Of a stretch of DNA of 64,000 nt, positions 26,937 through 36,387 are shown one piece after another. Under the pieces are notes generated by a model that did not search any database, was not told the origin of the DNA, and was given only the letters and a program-made list of their open reading frames with translations. Every line of letters begins with the position of its first letter. Position 1 is the stretch's first letter. A program made the translations under genes and the position numbers. Origin of the DNA: Catenovulum adriaticum (GTDB taxonomy: Bacteria; Pseudomonadota; Gammaproteobacteria; Enterobacterales; Alteromonadaceae); contig NZ_CP109965.1 of the NCBI RefSeq assembly GCF_026725475.1, positions 2,108,001 through 2,172,000 on the forward strand. The letters run 5' to 3'.

Positions 26937-27977
26937 TCATCTAGCCTTTCTACCTATCTTTAATGCCCAAAAGCAACTATTAGTGCGGCATGTCCCAAAT
27001 ATAATCGCACAAACAGTCCAAAAAATGGGGTTACCAAACCAGCTTTGGAAAAACAAAGCTATTAACATGATTACACATAAGAAATCTCGAAAGTACCCAT
27101 GTCCTCTGCGCTCAAATTCTTCAACACCAGAAGATATAATTGCCAACAAGAATACGCCATATATGATCCCAAAAATGCCGTACTCAAAAACAAGGCGAAA
27201 TAGTATTCCTTGTGGGGTCCCATCACTGATGTAAAAATTATTGATAAACGTTTGGCTCTCCCTCCAAAACGCCTGAAGGTAAGGCTCACCACAAGCTTTT
27301 GTCTGTATGCCCAATATAGATTTAGGTAAATCTACCGTAAAACATTCGATTACATATATATTAGAAAATATTCTCCATAAATTAGCACCTTCCAGAAAGA
27401 AAATTAACCCACTAACTTCGATGGAATAAAACTCAAATAACTTCCACATTAAAACATATAAAACTATCGTGATAAGACACATGGAGAAAAAGCTCAAGCT
27501 TCGAGCCAGCCGCACAGCCCATAGTAAAACAACGGTTAACAGCAGCATCTCACTCTTAAGTACAAAAAGATATAAAAACAAACAAATAGCAGTCATAAGT
27601 ACCCTAGGATACTTAATGTTGTATATGTAGATCAAAAGAGCCATTACAAAAAAAATTACAATTGTCTTTTGAGATTTTTCTATACTAGACAATAAAACTA
27701 ATGTAACTACTACTGCAAAACTCAATAAAAATAGTCGGGGGGTGCGGGATAAGTCAACCTTTAAAAAACTCAGCAACAGTAGTAAAAAAAGTGGTTCTTT
27801 GAATTGCTGGAGATAAAGCATTTCGAACATGTCTACAAACAAAACCCCCGTCACTAATACAACTTGACTTACTTTGAGGCTCTGAAATGATTTAATCAAT
27901 CCACCACACAGTATTACAATTGCAAATAGCTTCCCCAGCACACTCCATCCGACAATAGCTAGCAAAATTGCATTCAC
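26937..27977 (-). CDS. Multi-pass membrane protein, probable Wzy polymerase
   Basis: This 346-aa protein is highly hydrophobic with about ten predicted membrane segments and a longer polar loop around residues 200-255 (containing ECFTVDLPKS and CGEPYLQAFWRES), as in O-antigen polymerases. Wzy proteins have little sequence conservation, so the call rests on topology, length and position in a locus that also has wzx and wzz. It would join repeat units on the periplasmic face of the inner membrane. Its base composition is AT-rich like its neighbours. It could also be an O-antigen ligase; no second candidate is present in the locus. Confidence 0.68.
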   Translation of the reverse strand: MNAILLAIVGWSVLGKLFAIVILCGGLIKSFQSLKVSQVVLVTGVLFVDMFEMLYLQQFKEPLFLLLLLSFLKVDLSRTPRLFLLSFAVVVTLVLLSSIEKSQKTIVIFFVMALLIYIYNIKYPRVLMTAICLFLYLFVLKSEMLLLTVVLLWAVRLARSLSFFSMCLITIVLYVLMWKLFEFYSIEVSGLIFFLEGANLWRIFSNIYVIECFTVDLPKSILGIQTKACGEPYLQAFWRESQTFINNFYISDGTPQGILFRLVFEYGIFGIIYGVFLLAIISSGVEEFERRGHGYFRDFLCVIMLIALFFQSWFGNPIFWTVCAIIFGTCRTNSCFWALKIGRKAR

Positions 27978-27986
27978 AAAATGAGC

Positions 27987-29069
27987 CTATTCAACAGTTG
28001 TTTCTAGAAGGAAGTCAACTAACTTTGTTCTAGGGCTTAATAAATCGGGTGTACGACTAAGTGCCATCCATTTATCATGGTCTTCGTTGACCCAACGAAT
28101 TAAACCTTGAACCATCCTCTGTTGTGTATTAAAAAAACTAGCTTGGCCAAATTGTTCGAACTCAACGAGAGCGCCTACATCAATGGCAAATACTTTTAGC
28201 TTTGCAATCAAAGCGTCTTGAAAAGTTAAACCATAAGATTCAGGTAAAGTACTCGTATGAACAAATACTTGCGACTCTTGGTAAAATTTTGGCACTTCTT
28301 TTTGATCTACCCATCCAATCGTCTTAATATCAAGCTTCGAAGGATCACATTTATTTACTAACTCCTGGATTAAAGGCAACTCCTCCCCGCTCCCAAGTAT
28401 TGAAACAGCTACTTTTTTTTCTAGTTCATGAGCGCTTTTAACTAATTGGCTTACAAAGGAATAGACCCCCTTGCCTGGGGTAAGGCGCGCACAAATTAAA
28501 ATGTTTATTGGTCCCAAATGCTTCATTGCACTTTGCAGTTTAACTCCGTCACAAGAAAGCAACGTTTTTTCGTATTCTGAAATTCCCCATGGGTAGACGT
28601 GAAACTTTGATTTATATGCCTCCAAAGGAGTTTTTAGCATTTTCCTTTTTTGAAATTTTGAGGGCAATATATAGGCTGCAGCATTTTTGACAGCGTGTAC
28701 ATACAATTTATCTACTTTCAATATCGACTTAATCGTAGTTGGATGACCAAAGAGAGCGCGATCCTCTGAACCATGCGATAAAACAACGTAATTAATGCCG
28801 AAGCTAGAGGGAATAAACCCCAACAATGCGGAAATTTGGTCATTTAAAATAACCAAATTAGGTCGATGCACAATCAAATTCATTATAAACTTAAATATAA
28901 AGCAGCTATAGCCGAACCATTTAAAACGCCCTTGAAAAGGAAGTTTTACTAATGTAATGTCTAAGTTGCCAATACTGGACAGCGAAGAGGCTAAGCTCTG
29001 CGCTACGACTCCAGCTCCCCCGCCATACGGCGGAAACTCTGCGCTTAACAACAGAATTTTATTTGTCAT
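27987..29069 (-). CDS. Glycosyltransferase, GT4 type
   Basis: This 360-aa GT-B enzyme begins ILLLSAEFPPYGGGAGVVAQ, the glycine-rich acceptor-side loop of family 4. It then shows SHGSEDRALFG, PSKFQKRKM, ICARLTPGKG and the donor-binding TLPESYGLTFQDALI. The ATG at 29067-29069 has a GGGGA ribosome-binding site 7 bases ahead and starts where homologues start; the frame stays open 43 codons further, but that part overlaps the preceding gene. The chosen start overlaps the end of the FAD-oxidoreductase gene by 11 bp, indicating translational coupling. Sugar specificity is unknown. Confidence 0.87.
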   Translation of the reverse strand: MTNKILLLSAEFPPYGGGAGVVAQSLASSLSSIGNLDITLVKLPFQGRFKWFGYSCFIFKFIMNLIVHRPNLVILNDQISALLGFIPSSFGINYVVLSHGSEDRALFGHPTTIKSILKVDKLYVHAVKNAAAYILPSKFQKRKMLKTPLEAYKSKFHVYPWGISEYEKTLLSCDGVKLQSAMKHLGPINILICARLTPGKGVYSFVSQLVKSAHELEKKVAVSILGSGEELPLIQELVNKCDPSKLDIKTIGWVDQKEVPKFYQESQVFVHTSTLPESYGLTFQDALIAKLKVFAIDVGALVEFEQFGQASFFNTQQRMVQGLIRWVNEDHDKWMALSRTPDLLSPRTKLVDFLLETTVE

Positions 29070-30210
29070 AACATTTCCCCAATTCATACGCTTTAACGCA
29101 TTTAAAAAATGTATGATGATACGGTCCCAAATGTTGATCAATTGAAGCGTCAAGGACTTTAATGCAAGAGTCGCTCGAAAGAGGTTGGATATTGCCAAAA
29201 AAGTGTATACCCACCCCTACCTTATATTTCTCGGGAACTGAAAGTCCAGAGACGCCCGCCCTAAGCAATGAAATCGTAGCAAAAACCTTTTTCAAAGATT
29301 CCTCATTAGTCACCCAAGAGTTATTAATCAATCGAAATATTTGTTTTGATTCAATTTGTGCATATACGTTCGTTCCTCGACTAGGAAGAACTATACCAAA
29401 TTTATTAAACAAAGCTTCTCCGATTAGGCCTGCACTACCATTAGTAATTAATTTCTTAATAATATCAGTTTTTTGGTTTGACCAAGCTCTAGTGTAATTA
29501 GCAACATTGTCAGCATTATTGAAATCACACACAGCAGGTCTTTTAAAGATGACACAATCATGAAGAAGTTGCGTTTGGTATGAGAATCCTCCCCCATGTC
29601 TTGCCATATCTGGTGGTGAGTATTTATTACTCACATACCCCAAGTACGCTGTAACATGGTCACCCATAAAACTATTTAACTTAAAACTGTCATGCAAATC
29701 ACTAGACCTAGCAAATAGCGAGTAGGTATTAATGGGGCCAGCAGCACAATATACCTTTTTACACGCTAGCATTTGACCATCAGCTAATTCGATGCTGGGA
29801 TTTTTATCACGGCCGTGTATGCGCCTCACTAATCCAGAAATAAAATGCACTGAGTTTAAGTTCCTCATTTTGGGCCTATGCACTCTATACGGAACAAATA
29901 CACGAGAGTCAGAATCACATAAGAGTGACTGTTTTCGCATATCCCCATACCAAGAACGGAGTAATTTTAAGGATTCGTCATTACCAATGTATTTACTTGG
30001 TATAACTCCATGCCATCCAGCCCCTAAACCTCTGCACCCACTATACATAGATGTCACAAGTCCTCCATCAAGCTCGACAGTTTTTAAAGGGCTAGAGGGA
30101 TAGCCGGAGGGGGCAACAACACAGACTTTCAATGGTTTTTCTGTTTGCAATAGTCCTTCCAAAAACGACTCGGCAATCAGCCCACTTCCAATCAAAACAA
30201 TATCAAACAT
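29059..30210 (-). CDS. FAD-dependent oxidoreductase, GMC-like
   Basis: This 383-aa protein opens with the dinucleotide-binding strand FDIVLIGSGLIAESF and has CKKVYCAAGPINTYSLF in the middle, where GMC oxidoreductases close the FAD site. Its C-terminus, GVGIHFFGNIQPLSSDSCI then VLDASIDQHLGPYHHTFF, resembles the GMC C-terminal region in which a D-A-S followed by a Pro-x-His/Asn motif meets the flavin. No signal peptide is present, so it acts in the cytoplasm. Such an enzyme is unusual in a Wzx/Wzy locus. It follows the SDR-like gene by 10 bp; the two may act in sequence on a sugar or lipid-linked sugar. The substrate is unknown. Confidence 0.72.
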   Translation of the reverse strand: MFDIVLIGSGLIAESFLEGLLQTEKPLKVCVVAPSGYPSSPLKTVELDGGLVTSMYSGCRGLGAGWHGVIPSKYIGNDESLKLLRSWYGDMRKQSLLCDSDSRVFVPYRVHRPKMRNLNSVHFISGLVRRIHGRDKNPSIELADGQMLACKKVYCAAGPINTYSLFARSSDLHDSFKLNSFMGDHVTAYLGYVSNKYSPPDMARHGGGFSYQTQLLHDCVIFKRPAVCDFNNADNVANYTRAWSNQKTDIIKKLITNGSAGLIGEALFNKFGIVLPSRGTNVYAQIESKQIFRLINNSWVTNEESLKKVFATISLLRAGVSGLSVPEKYKVGVGIHFFGNIQPLSSDSCIKVLDASIDQHLGPYHHTFFKCVKAYELGKCYDK

Positions 30211-30220
30211 AAATTAGTAC

Positions 30221-30859
30221 TCAGTTAAATTGCCTGAACAAATAACCGTAGTTATTATATCCCAGTAACTTAAACACAATATCTAAAGGTCGAGAGATGA
30301 AAAATGGTAAGTAACTAGATAGCTTATAAATGCGGTACAGTAGCAGTAGTTTTAAGCTTTGACTTGTAAGACAATCTACTTTAAATAACTTTATCTCCTT
30401 AGAGTCCTCAATGCTTGACAATTTCTTCCATTCATTAATGGAGCAAGCCAATCCGTCCAAAGACGTATACGGGACTGAACCATGTATTTTCCCTAAATCA
30501 TGTGTATTTTCAATTAAACCAGCTTTTACGATGTAAAACAAGTCGAAATTTGAGACCACAAATTGTTCAACGATTAGTTTGTTCTTTACATATCCATAAC
30601 GATGACAACTTTCAAAACAGGTTGCACTTGTCGAAAGAAAGTAAACTTTTTTTATACCTGACCGGTTTAAACGAACGAATAAAGCAATGTTGTCTTCCAA
30701 CTTCTTAGACCATGAAAAGACTACTGCTTGAACGATATCATTTTTAACAAGTAGTTCGAAATCGTCTCGGTAGGAAACTTCAATATCACCCGTTCGGAAT
30801 ATAGCATTTTTCAACAACTGATATACTTTAGAATTCTTGCCAATATAAGCCGTTTTCAT
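30221..30859 (-). CDS. SDR-like small protein of unknown function
   Basis: This 212-aa protein is not confidently recognised. It starts MKTAYIGKNSKVYQLLKNA, a possible but degenerate Rossmann entry lacking the usual glycine cluster, and continues with VYFLSTSATCF and YGYVKNKLIVEQF, which resembles the Ser and Tyr-x3-Lys catalytic pattern of short-chain dehydrogenases/epimerases. The C-terminus (SYLPFFISRPLDIVFKLLG) is hydrophobic and could be membrane-associated. Its start overlaps the stop of the 735-aa fusion gene by one base (TAATG), so it is translationally coupled. A partner role for the adjacent FAD oxidoreductase is inference. Confidence 0.55.
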   Translation of the reverse strand: MKTAYIGKNSKVYQLLKNAIFRTGDIEVSYRDDFELLVKNDIVQAVVFSWSKKLEDNIALFVRLNRSGIKKVYFLSTSATCFESCHRYGYVKNKLIVEQFVVSNFDLFYIVKAGLIENTHDLGKIHGSVPYTSLDGLACSINEWKKLSSIEDSKEIKLFKVDCLTSQSLKLLLLYRIYKLSSYLPFFISRPLDIVFKLLGYNNYGYLFRQFN

Positions 30860-33066
30860 TATTTTTCCCCAATTTTAACTTGGTTAATTATTTTCGCTAG
30901 TTCAAAAGAAATATTTTCGGACGAGTAGGAATGCCTAATATGGTTAGCTACTTGGGCTCTAACTAAATCTCCCTTCTGCTCAAGTGCACGAATCCCCCCC
31001 TTTAGCTTCACCAACAAATCACCTCGAGTATCGAATGTAGGATTATACAAATCGTCTAAACAAGATGGTAAATAATCAACTATTCCTGACTCCTTTCTAA
31101 CTAAAGGCAAAGCACCAACTGCCATGGCTTCTAAAATAGAGTTGGGGGAGGTATCCAAATTTCCGATGGATAATACAATCGATGGTTCACTTAAAAGCTC
31201 TCGAAGCGCAAGTTTATCTAGTAATCCTTTGTGTTTGACTGGGCCACTAACGTTACGTTGCTTAGTGGAGCCAACCGCGCAAAATTGAATATAGTCTGAG
31301 CTAAACTCAGCTGCTAGACTCTCGAATACGTCAAACCCTTTTCGGGGTTCATCAAGGTCTTTCGCAATCAAAAGTATTTGAATCTTATTAGGGCTCTTTT
31401 CCTTCGGTTTAAAGTCGTAAAACCAAAAAGAATCAACCGCATTTGGCAAAACATGAACCCGCTCCTGTATGCAAGGTAGGACTCGTAAAAGAGAGTTTTT
31501 TAACCAAACGCTAGGGGCGAGTACGTGAACATTACTTTTGGAAAGCAAGCGTAGCTTTTGCTCTAAAAAATAATTGTTAACTTTTTTAATAGCATGAGTC
31601 TCTTTTTTAGTTGTGTTGTAATGCAAAGTACCTAGCCAAGCCCACTCATCTGACATTCGCCAAAATATATGCTTATCCGACCTAATAAGCTCCTTAAGCG
31701 TTATAGTATTGTTGCCTATCCACGTACCAAAAACATAGTCATGTCTAAAAACATCAAGTACTGGTAGACGGCTATAAATGTTTACTGTCCGGTAGCTAAA
31801 ATCTCTCGCCAAAATAACCAGTAATACGTGCAATAATTTAGCAACCATATCATGAATCCATTGCATTGGACTATTGCGGCCACCCGATGGCTTCACAAAA
31901 AATTTGTTACATACTACACCATCTACCCGACCCAGCGCATTACAAAGGCCCTTTGTGCCCGTACCACTACCTCCTACATAATCACTGTATCCAATTACAG
32001 CGACAGAAACTGTCGAAAGCTTATTTATGAATTGTCGAACAAAAGTTCTTTTTATTTCTTCATACTCTAAAGTCCCATAAGTATCTAAAAAACCGTAAAT
32101 TTTTGCAGAGATAACCCAAGGTTTGAGTTCACACCCTTCAATCTTACCTAAAATCAAACTATGCATTCGGCCTGAGAATACTACGCGAGATCTTGATAAC
32201 AGACGGCGATATTGGTCTAACGATTCAACACCATCAACTAATTCTATAGGGTTATTTACAGCTGCTTTTAATAATTGATATAAATCGCGATTACAGGCTG
32301 CATCTTTATGGGTGGTAGACGCCAGATAAATAGGCTCTTCAGAATCTATAATTAATGACTTTGTTTTGTTTAACCAAGCATTTAAGTAACTGTCGTAAGT
32401 GTCATACTGATTATCTGTTACCTCATTTTTATACCTTTGATATACCGCATAATCAGTCATTCCAACAATGATACCATTCGCTTTTTGTGCTTTGTCTAAC
32501 GGAGTTAACCCAAATGCTAAGTCGGGGCAAAATTCTGCTTCCACATTAAAATAACTTTTGAGCTTGCCAATTGAAGCAGTTTCGCGGACGAATATCGCAT
32601 CACACTGCTGCAGTGCTTTTTTATATAATTTTACCTCGCTAGGTAAAAAGTTTTCACCACACCCTACTCCAGCCACATAAACTGGTATATTTTTTTGTTT
32701 TGCATATTTAACCCAGGCATGCATCGCAATAGGAAACGCAAAACCAGATAGAATTAGTTGCCCCCCACCAATAATAATTCCGTCATATTGATTATTAAGC
32801 TGGTTTTGGATTAAAGCTTTATTTTTTTGTAGCCACAAAAAGTGAAATAAAGGTTTAATAGATAAAATGGACCGTTTTAGCTTTGTTAAAACGCTTTTTT
32901 CTACTTTTTGTTGGCTGGCTTGTTGAACTTGTTTTTTTGTAGAAAAAGGAGCAGATTCATATGTATACCCTTTTTCTGACAATAACGTTTTAAGACCTTC
33001 ATTAATAGCATGGTCACCAATATTGTCAGATCCGTTTTCATTGACGAGTAAAAAATGTTTTGTCAC
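30859..33066 (-). CDS. Polysaccharide pyruvyltransferase-glycosyltransferase fusion
   Basis: This 735-aa protein combines two enzymes. Residues 1 to about 345 form a polysaccharide pyruvyl transferase (WcaK/CsaB type): NENGSDNIGDHAINEGL at the start, IIGGGQLILSG, VAGVGCGENF, VRETASIGKL, FCPDLAFGL and VVFSGRMHSLILG. Residues from about 350 on form a GT4 glycosyltransferase: VIGYSDYVGGSGTGTKGL, LAPSVWLKNSLL, HVLPNAVDSFWF, IAKDLDEPRKGFDVF, and NLDTSPNSILEAMAVGALP. There is no stop or frameshift between them. The protein would add a sugar and a ketal pyruvate to the repeat unit. In most loci these are separate genes, as in colanic acid wcaK and wcaC/wcaL. Confidence 0.85.
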   Translation of the reverse strand: MTKHFLLVNENGSDNIGDHAINEGLKTLLSEKGYTYESAPFSTKKQVQQASQQKVEKSVLTKLKRSILSIKPLFHFLWLQKNKALIQNQLNNQYDGIIIGGGQLILSGFAFPIAMHAWVKYAKQKNIPVYVAGVGCGENFLPSEVKLYKKALQQCDAIFVRETASIGKLKSYFNVEAEFCPDLAFGLTPLDKAQKANGIIVGMTDYAVYQRYKNEVTDNQYDTYDSYLNAWLNKTKSLIIDSEEPIYLASTTHKDAACNRDLYQLLKAAVNNPIELVDGVESLDQYRRLLSRSRVVFSGRMHSLILGKIEGCELKPWVISAKIYGFLDTYGTLEYEEIKRTFVRQFINKLSTVSVAVIGYSDYVGGSGTGTKGLCNALGRVDGVVCNKFFVKPSGGRNSPMQWIHDMVAKLLHVLLVILARDFSYRTVNIYSRLPVLDVFRHDYVFGTWIGNNTITLKELIRSDKHIFWRMSDEWAWLGTLHYNTTKKETHAIKKVNNYFLEQKLRLLSKSNVHVLAPSVWLKNSLLRVLPCIQERVHVLPNAVDSFWFYDFKPKEKSPNKIQILLIAKDLDEPRKGFDVFESLAAEFSSDYIQFCAVGSTKQRNVSGPVKHKGLLDKLALRELLSEPSIVLSIGNLDTSPNSILEAMAVGALPLVRKESGIVDYLPSCLDDLYNPTFDTRGDLLVKLKGGIRALEQKGDLVRAQVANHIRHSYSSENISFELAKIINQVKIGEK

Positions 33067-33075
33067 GTAAAATCC

Positions 33076-34524
33076 TTAACTTGCTCGTTTTTTATTTTTT
33101 AAATTTTGCAACATTTTTAGGGTTAAACTTAGCGAATCGAGTTTGAGCACAAAAGCCCCCCCAACAAACATAATAAGTGAAAGAAGCCCTAAGATAATCA
33201 ACTCAATAAATGCCGGTAGAGTCAAAATTGTTTGTAAATACCAAACAAAAATAGCAACTACAGCAGACAATATTAAGTTTGGTAAAAAGTCTTTCATTTG
33301 TTGAACAAACGAATAACTTACCAATTTATTTGAGAGATATACGCTAGGGTAATAATTAACTGCCTGACTTGCTATCTGCCCATATAAAATAGCTAGTACA
33401 CCATGCTTATAGGTAAAAAATAATACAATAAAACCTGTAAGTTTTTTAACAATTTCTAAAAACAAGTACCAACCACTATGTCCTTTAATTTTTATAATAT
33501 TTAGGTTTATTGAAATAATTGGTATCACCAAGCATGATATACACATTAATTGTAAATAAGGCACAGCTGCTAACCATTTGTCCGGCAGAAGTAGATCAAA
33601 AACAACTGCAGCTAAAGCAGCAAAAATAAGCAGTATGGGAAATACCGTAAATGTCATCACTTGCATTATTTTACGATAGGCCTGCTTTAATCTCGCCGAG
33701 TCATCTTGTATTTCTGAAAGAGCTGGAAATGTAACCGTTTGAATAGATATAATCAGCTGTGTTATTAATAGCTCCTTAACTCTATCAGCAAAGAAATACA
33801 AACCTGCTAACGACACTGTAAATGTCTTCGCAATGATCATCACAAAAATATTTTTATAAAACGTATCTAGCAGGCTAGATAAAAATAGCTTATAACCATA
33901 GTTATACATTTCTTTAAGAGAATGCATACAAAAACGCATTTTAGGACGCCAGCTACTTTGTAGCCATAAAAATGCTGATATCAGTAAAGATGATAACAAC
34001 ATTTGTCCAATTAAAGCCCATACCCCAAAACCCAAATATGCTAATAAAACAGCAGAAGCACCTGAAATGATGGCGGCTGGAAAGTTAGCCTTAAGTAACG
34101 CTTTAAATTCCATTTTTTTAGACAAAATTGCAGTTTGTACAACCTGAAATGCATTAAATATCAAGATAAGACCAGCTATTTTGATCAGGCTTGTCAGCTG
34201 AGGTTCATTATAATACGCAGATATAAAGGGGGCAGCTATAAACAAGACGATATAAGCAATAGCAGATAGCAGTATGTTTGCATAAAAAGCTGTATTAATA
34301 TCTAAATCTGTTAAATTTAATTTTCTGATCAAAGCCTGTTTAAAGCCAGACTCCATTAACGCATTACCTAAAGCTAAAAACAAACTCATCATGGCAACCA
34401 AACCATAATCTTCAGGTGTTAAAAAGTAAGCAAGTAGCAGCGTCACCAGAACTGAAATTCCACGGCGTGAAAATTGCTCTAAAAAACTCCAGATGACACC
34501 TAATGCCGTTTTATTTGTTAACAC
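33076..34524 (-). CDS. Wzx-type polysaccharide flippase, WzxC-like
   Basis: This 482-aa membrane protein of the MOP/PST superfamily has twelve or more hydrophobic segments and begins ALGVIWSFLEQFSRRGISVL followed by LLAYFLTPEDYGLVAM, the start typical of the WzxC/AmsL group. It would flip the undecaprenyl-linked repeat unit across the inner membrane. The basic C-terminus (NLKNKKRAS) is cytoplasmic in family members. Its first 14 bp overlap the 3' end of the GT2 gene, indicating coupled translation. The locus has one flippase and one polymerase candidate, which is a complete Wzx/Wzy set. Confidence 0.9.
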   Translation of the reverse strand: MLTNKTALGVIWSFLEQFSRRGISVLVTLLLAYFLTPEDYGLVAMMSLFLALGNALMESGFKQALIRKLNLTDLDINTAFYANILLSAIAYIVLFIAAPFISAYYNEPQLTSLIKIAGLILIFNAFQVVQTAILSKKMEFKALLKANFPAAIISGASAVLLAYLGFGVWALIGQMLLSSLLISAFLWLQSSWRPKMRFCMHSLKEMYNYGYKLFLSSLLDTFYKNIFVMIIAKTFTVSLAGLYFFADRVKELLITQLIISIQTVTFPALSEIQDDSARLKQAYRKIMQVMTFTVFPILLIFAALAAVVFDLLLPDKWLAAVPYLQLMCISCLVIPIISINLNIIKIKGHSGWYLFLEIVKKLTGFIVLFFTYKHGVLAILYGQIASQAVNYYPSVYLSNKLVSYSFVQQMKDFLPNLILSAVVAIFVWYLQTILTLPAFIELIILGLLSLIMFVGGAFVLKLDSLSLTLKMLQNLKNKKRAS

Positions 34525-35539
34525 GCTTGGCCTTTAAAAGTTTAACTTTGAACAAAATGCGTTTAAGAACGCCTAAAACTAAAGCCAATAAACCATGAAC
34601 TTTGTTGTAAGAACCTATTGGCAATTTAAGTAGTTTCCTATATGAAAATATACGATTGCTTAAGTTGAGGTTAGAGTTTCCTATAAAACGGTAAATTCGA
34701 CCCAGCATAACTCGATCAAAAATGCGGTCGTAATTATGCTTAGTTATTTTTTTTAGCTCTTCATTTCGTTGTGTAAATTCAATGAAGTTATTTACTTGAG
34801 CTTGTAATTTTTTGGCATTTTGAAAACTCCAAGAACCTTCGTGCATCGAGCGATAAACCGACATTTTTTCAGGTAAGTATAATGCCCCGCCTTTTATAGC
34901 AGAAATAATTTGTATTGCACTGTGCCGTAGTAATTTACGATAAAATTGAGGAAAGTCTCCACGACAGTGAATTAAAGCATGTGTACGAATAAACATAGAT
35001 GCCATGGGCATAAGCCCACCGCTTATTTCAATTACTTTTTTAATTGGAATAATTTTTGAAGTTGATCCCTGACAGCCATATCCGTTATCCAATATTTTTC
35101 CATCTAAACATGTATATGCTGGATGAAAACATATATTTAACTGAGGTTTAGTAGCCAATTCATCATATTGTTTTTGCAACTTACTTTCCACACACCAATA
35201 GTCATCCCCTTCACACAAGGAAATAAACTCAGTATCTATTTTAGGTAATAGCAAATCTAACGGTCGATTTCCTTTAGAGTATTGGTTTTCTTCTGGAAAA
35301 ACAGTTTCAATAATATGCGGGTACTTTTGCTGCCATGCTTTTATAATATCTCTAGATTTATCTGTCGATAAGTCATCATAAATGAGTACCTTAAATGGAA
35401 ACTTGGTACGCTGAGCAAAAAAACCCTCCATTGCTGAGTTAATATATTTTTCATGATTAAAACATACACAGCAAATTGTTACTTTGAAGTTCAAGTCATC
35501 CCAAGCGACTAATAATTCGTTTTCAGTATAGATTTTCAA
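34511..35539 (-). CDS. Glycosyltransferase, GT2 type
   Basis: This 342-aa inverting GT-A enzyme shows the family 2 pattern: VTICCVCFNHEKYINSAMEG, FKVLIYDDLSTDKSRDII (first aspartates), and SLCEGDDYWCVESKLQKQ, where EGDDYW holds the metal-binding DxD-type site. A basic, slightly hydrophobic C-terminus may attach it to the membrane. It lies between the sulfotransferase (14-bp gap) and the flippase (overlap). Proteins with EGDDYW often act on O-antigen or capsule repeat units; the exact sugar cannot be assigned. Confidence 0.88.
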   Translation of the reverse strand: MKIYTENELLVAWDDLNFKVTICCVCFNHEKYINSAMEGFFAQRTKFPFKVLIYDDLSTDKSRDIIKAWQQKYPHIIETVFPEENQYSKGNRPLDLLLPKIDTEFISLCEGDDYWCVESKLQKQYDELATKPQLNICFHPAYTCLDGKILDNGYGCQGSTSKIIPIKKVIEISGGLMPMASMFIRTHALIHCRGDFPQFYRKLLRHSAIQIISAIKGGALYLPEKMSVYRSMHEGSWSFQNAKKLQAQVNNFIEFTQRNEELKKITKHNYDRIFDRVMLGRIYRFIGNSNLNLSNRIFSYRKLLKLPIGSYNKVHGLLALVLGVLKRILFKVKLLKAKRVNK

Positions 35540-35553
35540 AGTTACTCCAAATG

Positions 35554-36387
35554 TCAGCTCAATAACTCATAGCCAAAATGAGCCAGTGTATCTGCAGCAA
35601 CTTTTTCAAACTCTGCGATATCTGCCTGAGAAAGTATTCTTTTGAATTTAAAGTTGTCATTTTCAATTGGTTTTTTATTTTTTGATTTCCACTCATCATA
35701 TTCTTTAGGTTCGTAATTGTCTGAGTTTTTATAATAATCCAACATCTTAATGTCATATTTATAACCTAAAAACTTGCATACGCGTTTAAGTTCATTTTCA
35801 GGCTTTTCTACTAAATCTTCTAATCGAATTGTTATGATTTTTTCAGGGGGGATGCCTGCTCTAATTTTATTATTGTTTTGTGACCAACTGCTTGCTATCT
35901 CCGTTATATTAGTCGGTAAAATAGGCGCGTATTTTGAGGTATACTTTTTATTCATTAGCTGTAAATATGAACAGGCTACGTCTCTTCCATCCCTTACAAT
36001 ATGTATATAAGACATTGATGAGTTTATTTTTTTTAATGTATCAATATGATCGAGATAAAAATTATTTTTATCTCCAATAAACTGGACTTGTTCATTTTCA
36101 CGGTAGAACTCATAAGTTTGTAAAATTGCACTTTTTAGAGAATCTACTTTGTTTTTGTGTAAATACGCTGTTAGCTCTTTTTGATCTATTTGCCAAGATT
36201 CAATTTTTTTTGTCTGACAAAGCTTTTCGACATATATCTCAGGCGAAAATTCTCCTTCCCAGTTTTCCATTAACCACACGGCGAAGCCAGCTTCTGGTGG
36301 CACTGTAATGTCTGGATGAGTAGATAGCATCAGCCGAAGTAAAGTTGTTCCTGATCTTGGGTTTCCTAATATGCAAAAATCAATCAT
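35554..36387 (-). CDS. PAPS-dependent sulfotransferase
   Basis: This 277-aa cytoplasmic sulfotransferase has the 5'-phosphosulfate loop GNPRSGTTLLRLML (residues 8-21) and the 3'-phosphate motif HIVRDGRDVACSYLQL around residue 135; EDLVEKPENELKRVCKFLG near the C-terminus is also typical of the Sulfotransfer_1/3 family. In this setting it probably sulfates a sugar of the repeat unit, giving an anionic glycan as common in marine bacteria. The start overlaps the aminotransferase stop by 4 bp. PAPS synthesis genes are not in the window. Acting on another small molecule is possible but less likely. Confidence 0.88.
   Translation of the reverse strand: MIDFCILGNPRSGTTLLRLMLSTHPDITVPPEAGFAVWLMENWEGEFSPEIYVEKLCQTKKIESWQIDQKELTAYLHKNKVDSLKSAILQTYEFYRENEQVQFIGDKNNFYLDHIDTLKKINSSMSYIHIVRDGRDVACSYLQLMNKKYTSKYAPILPTNITEIASSWSQNNNKIRAGIPPEKIITIRLEDLVEKPENELKRVCKFLGYKYDIKMLDYYKNSDNYEPKEYDEWKSKNKKPIENDNFKFKRILSQADIAEFEKVAADTLAHFGYELLS

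Noticed and set aside
30221..30859. Annotation as a definite sugar epimerase
   Set aside because: The Tyr-x3-Lys-like motif is present but the glycine-rich nucleotide-binding motif is not recognisable, so the function was left open.
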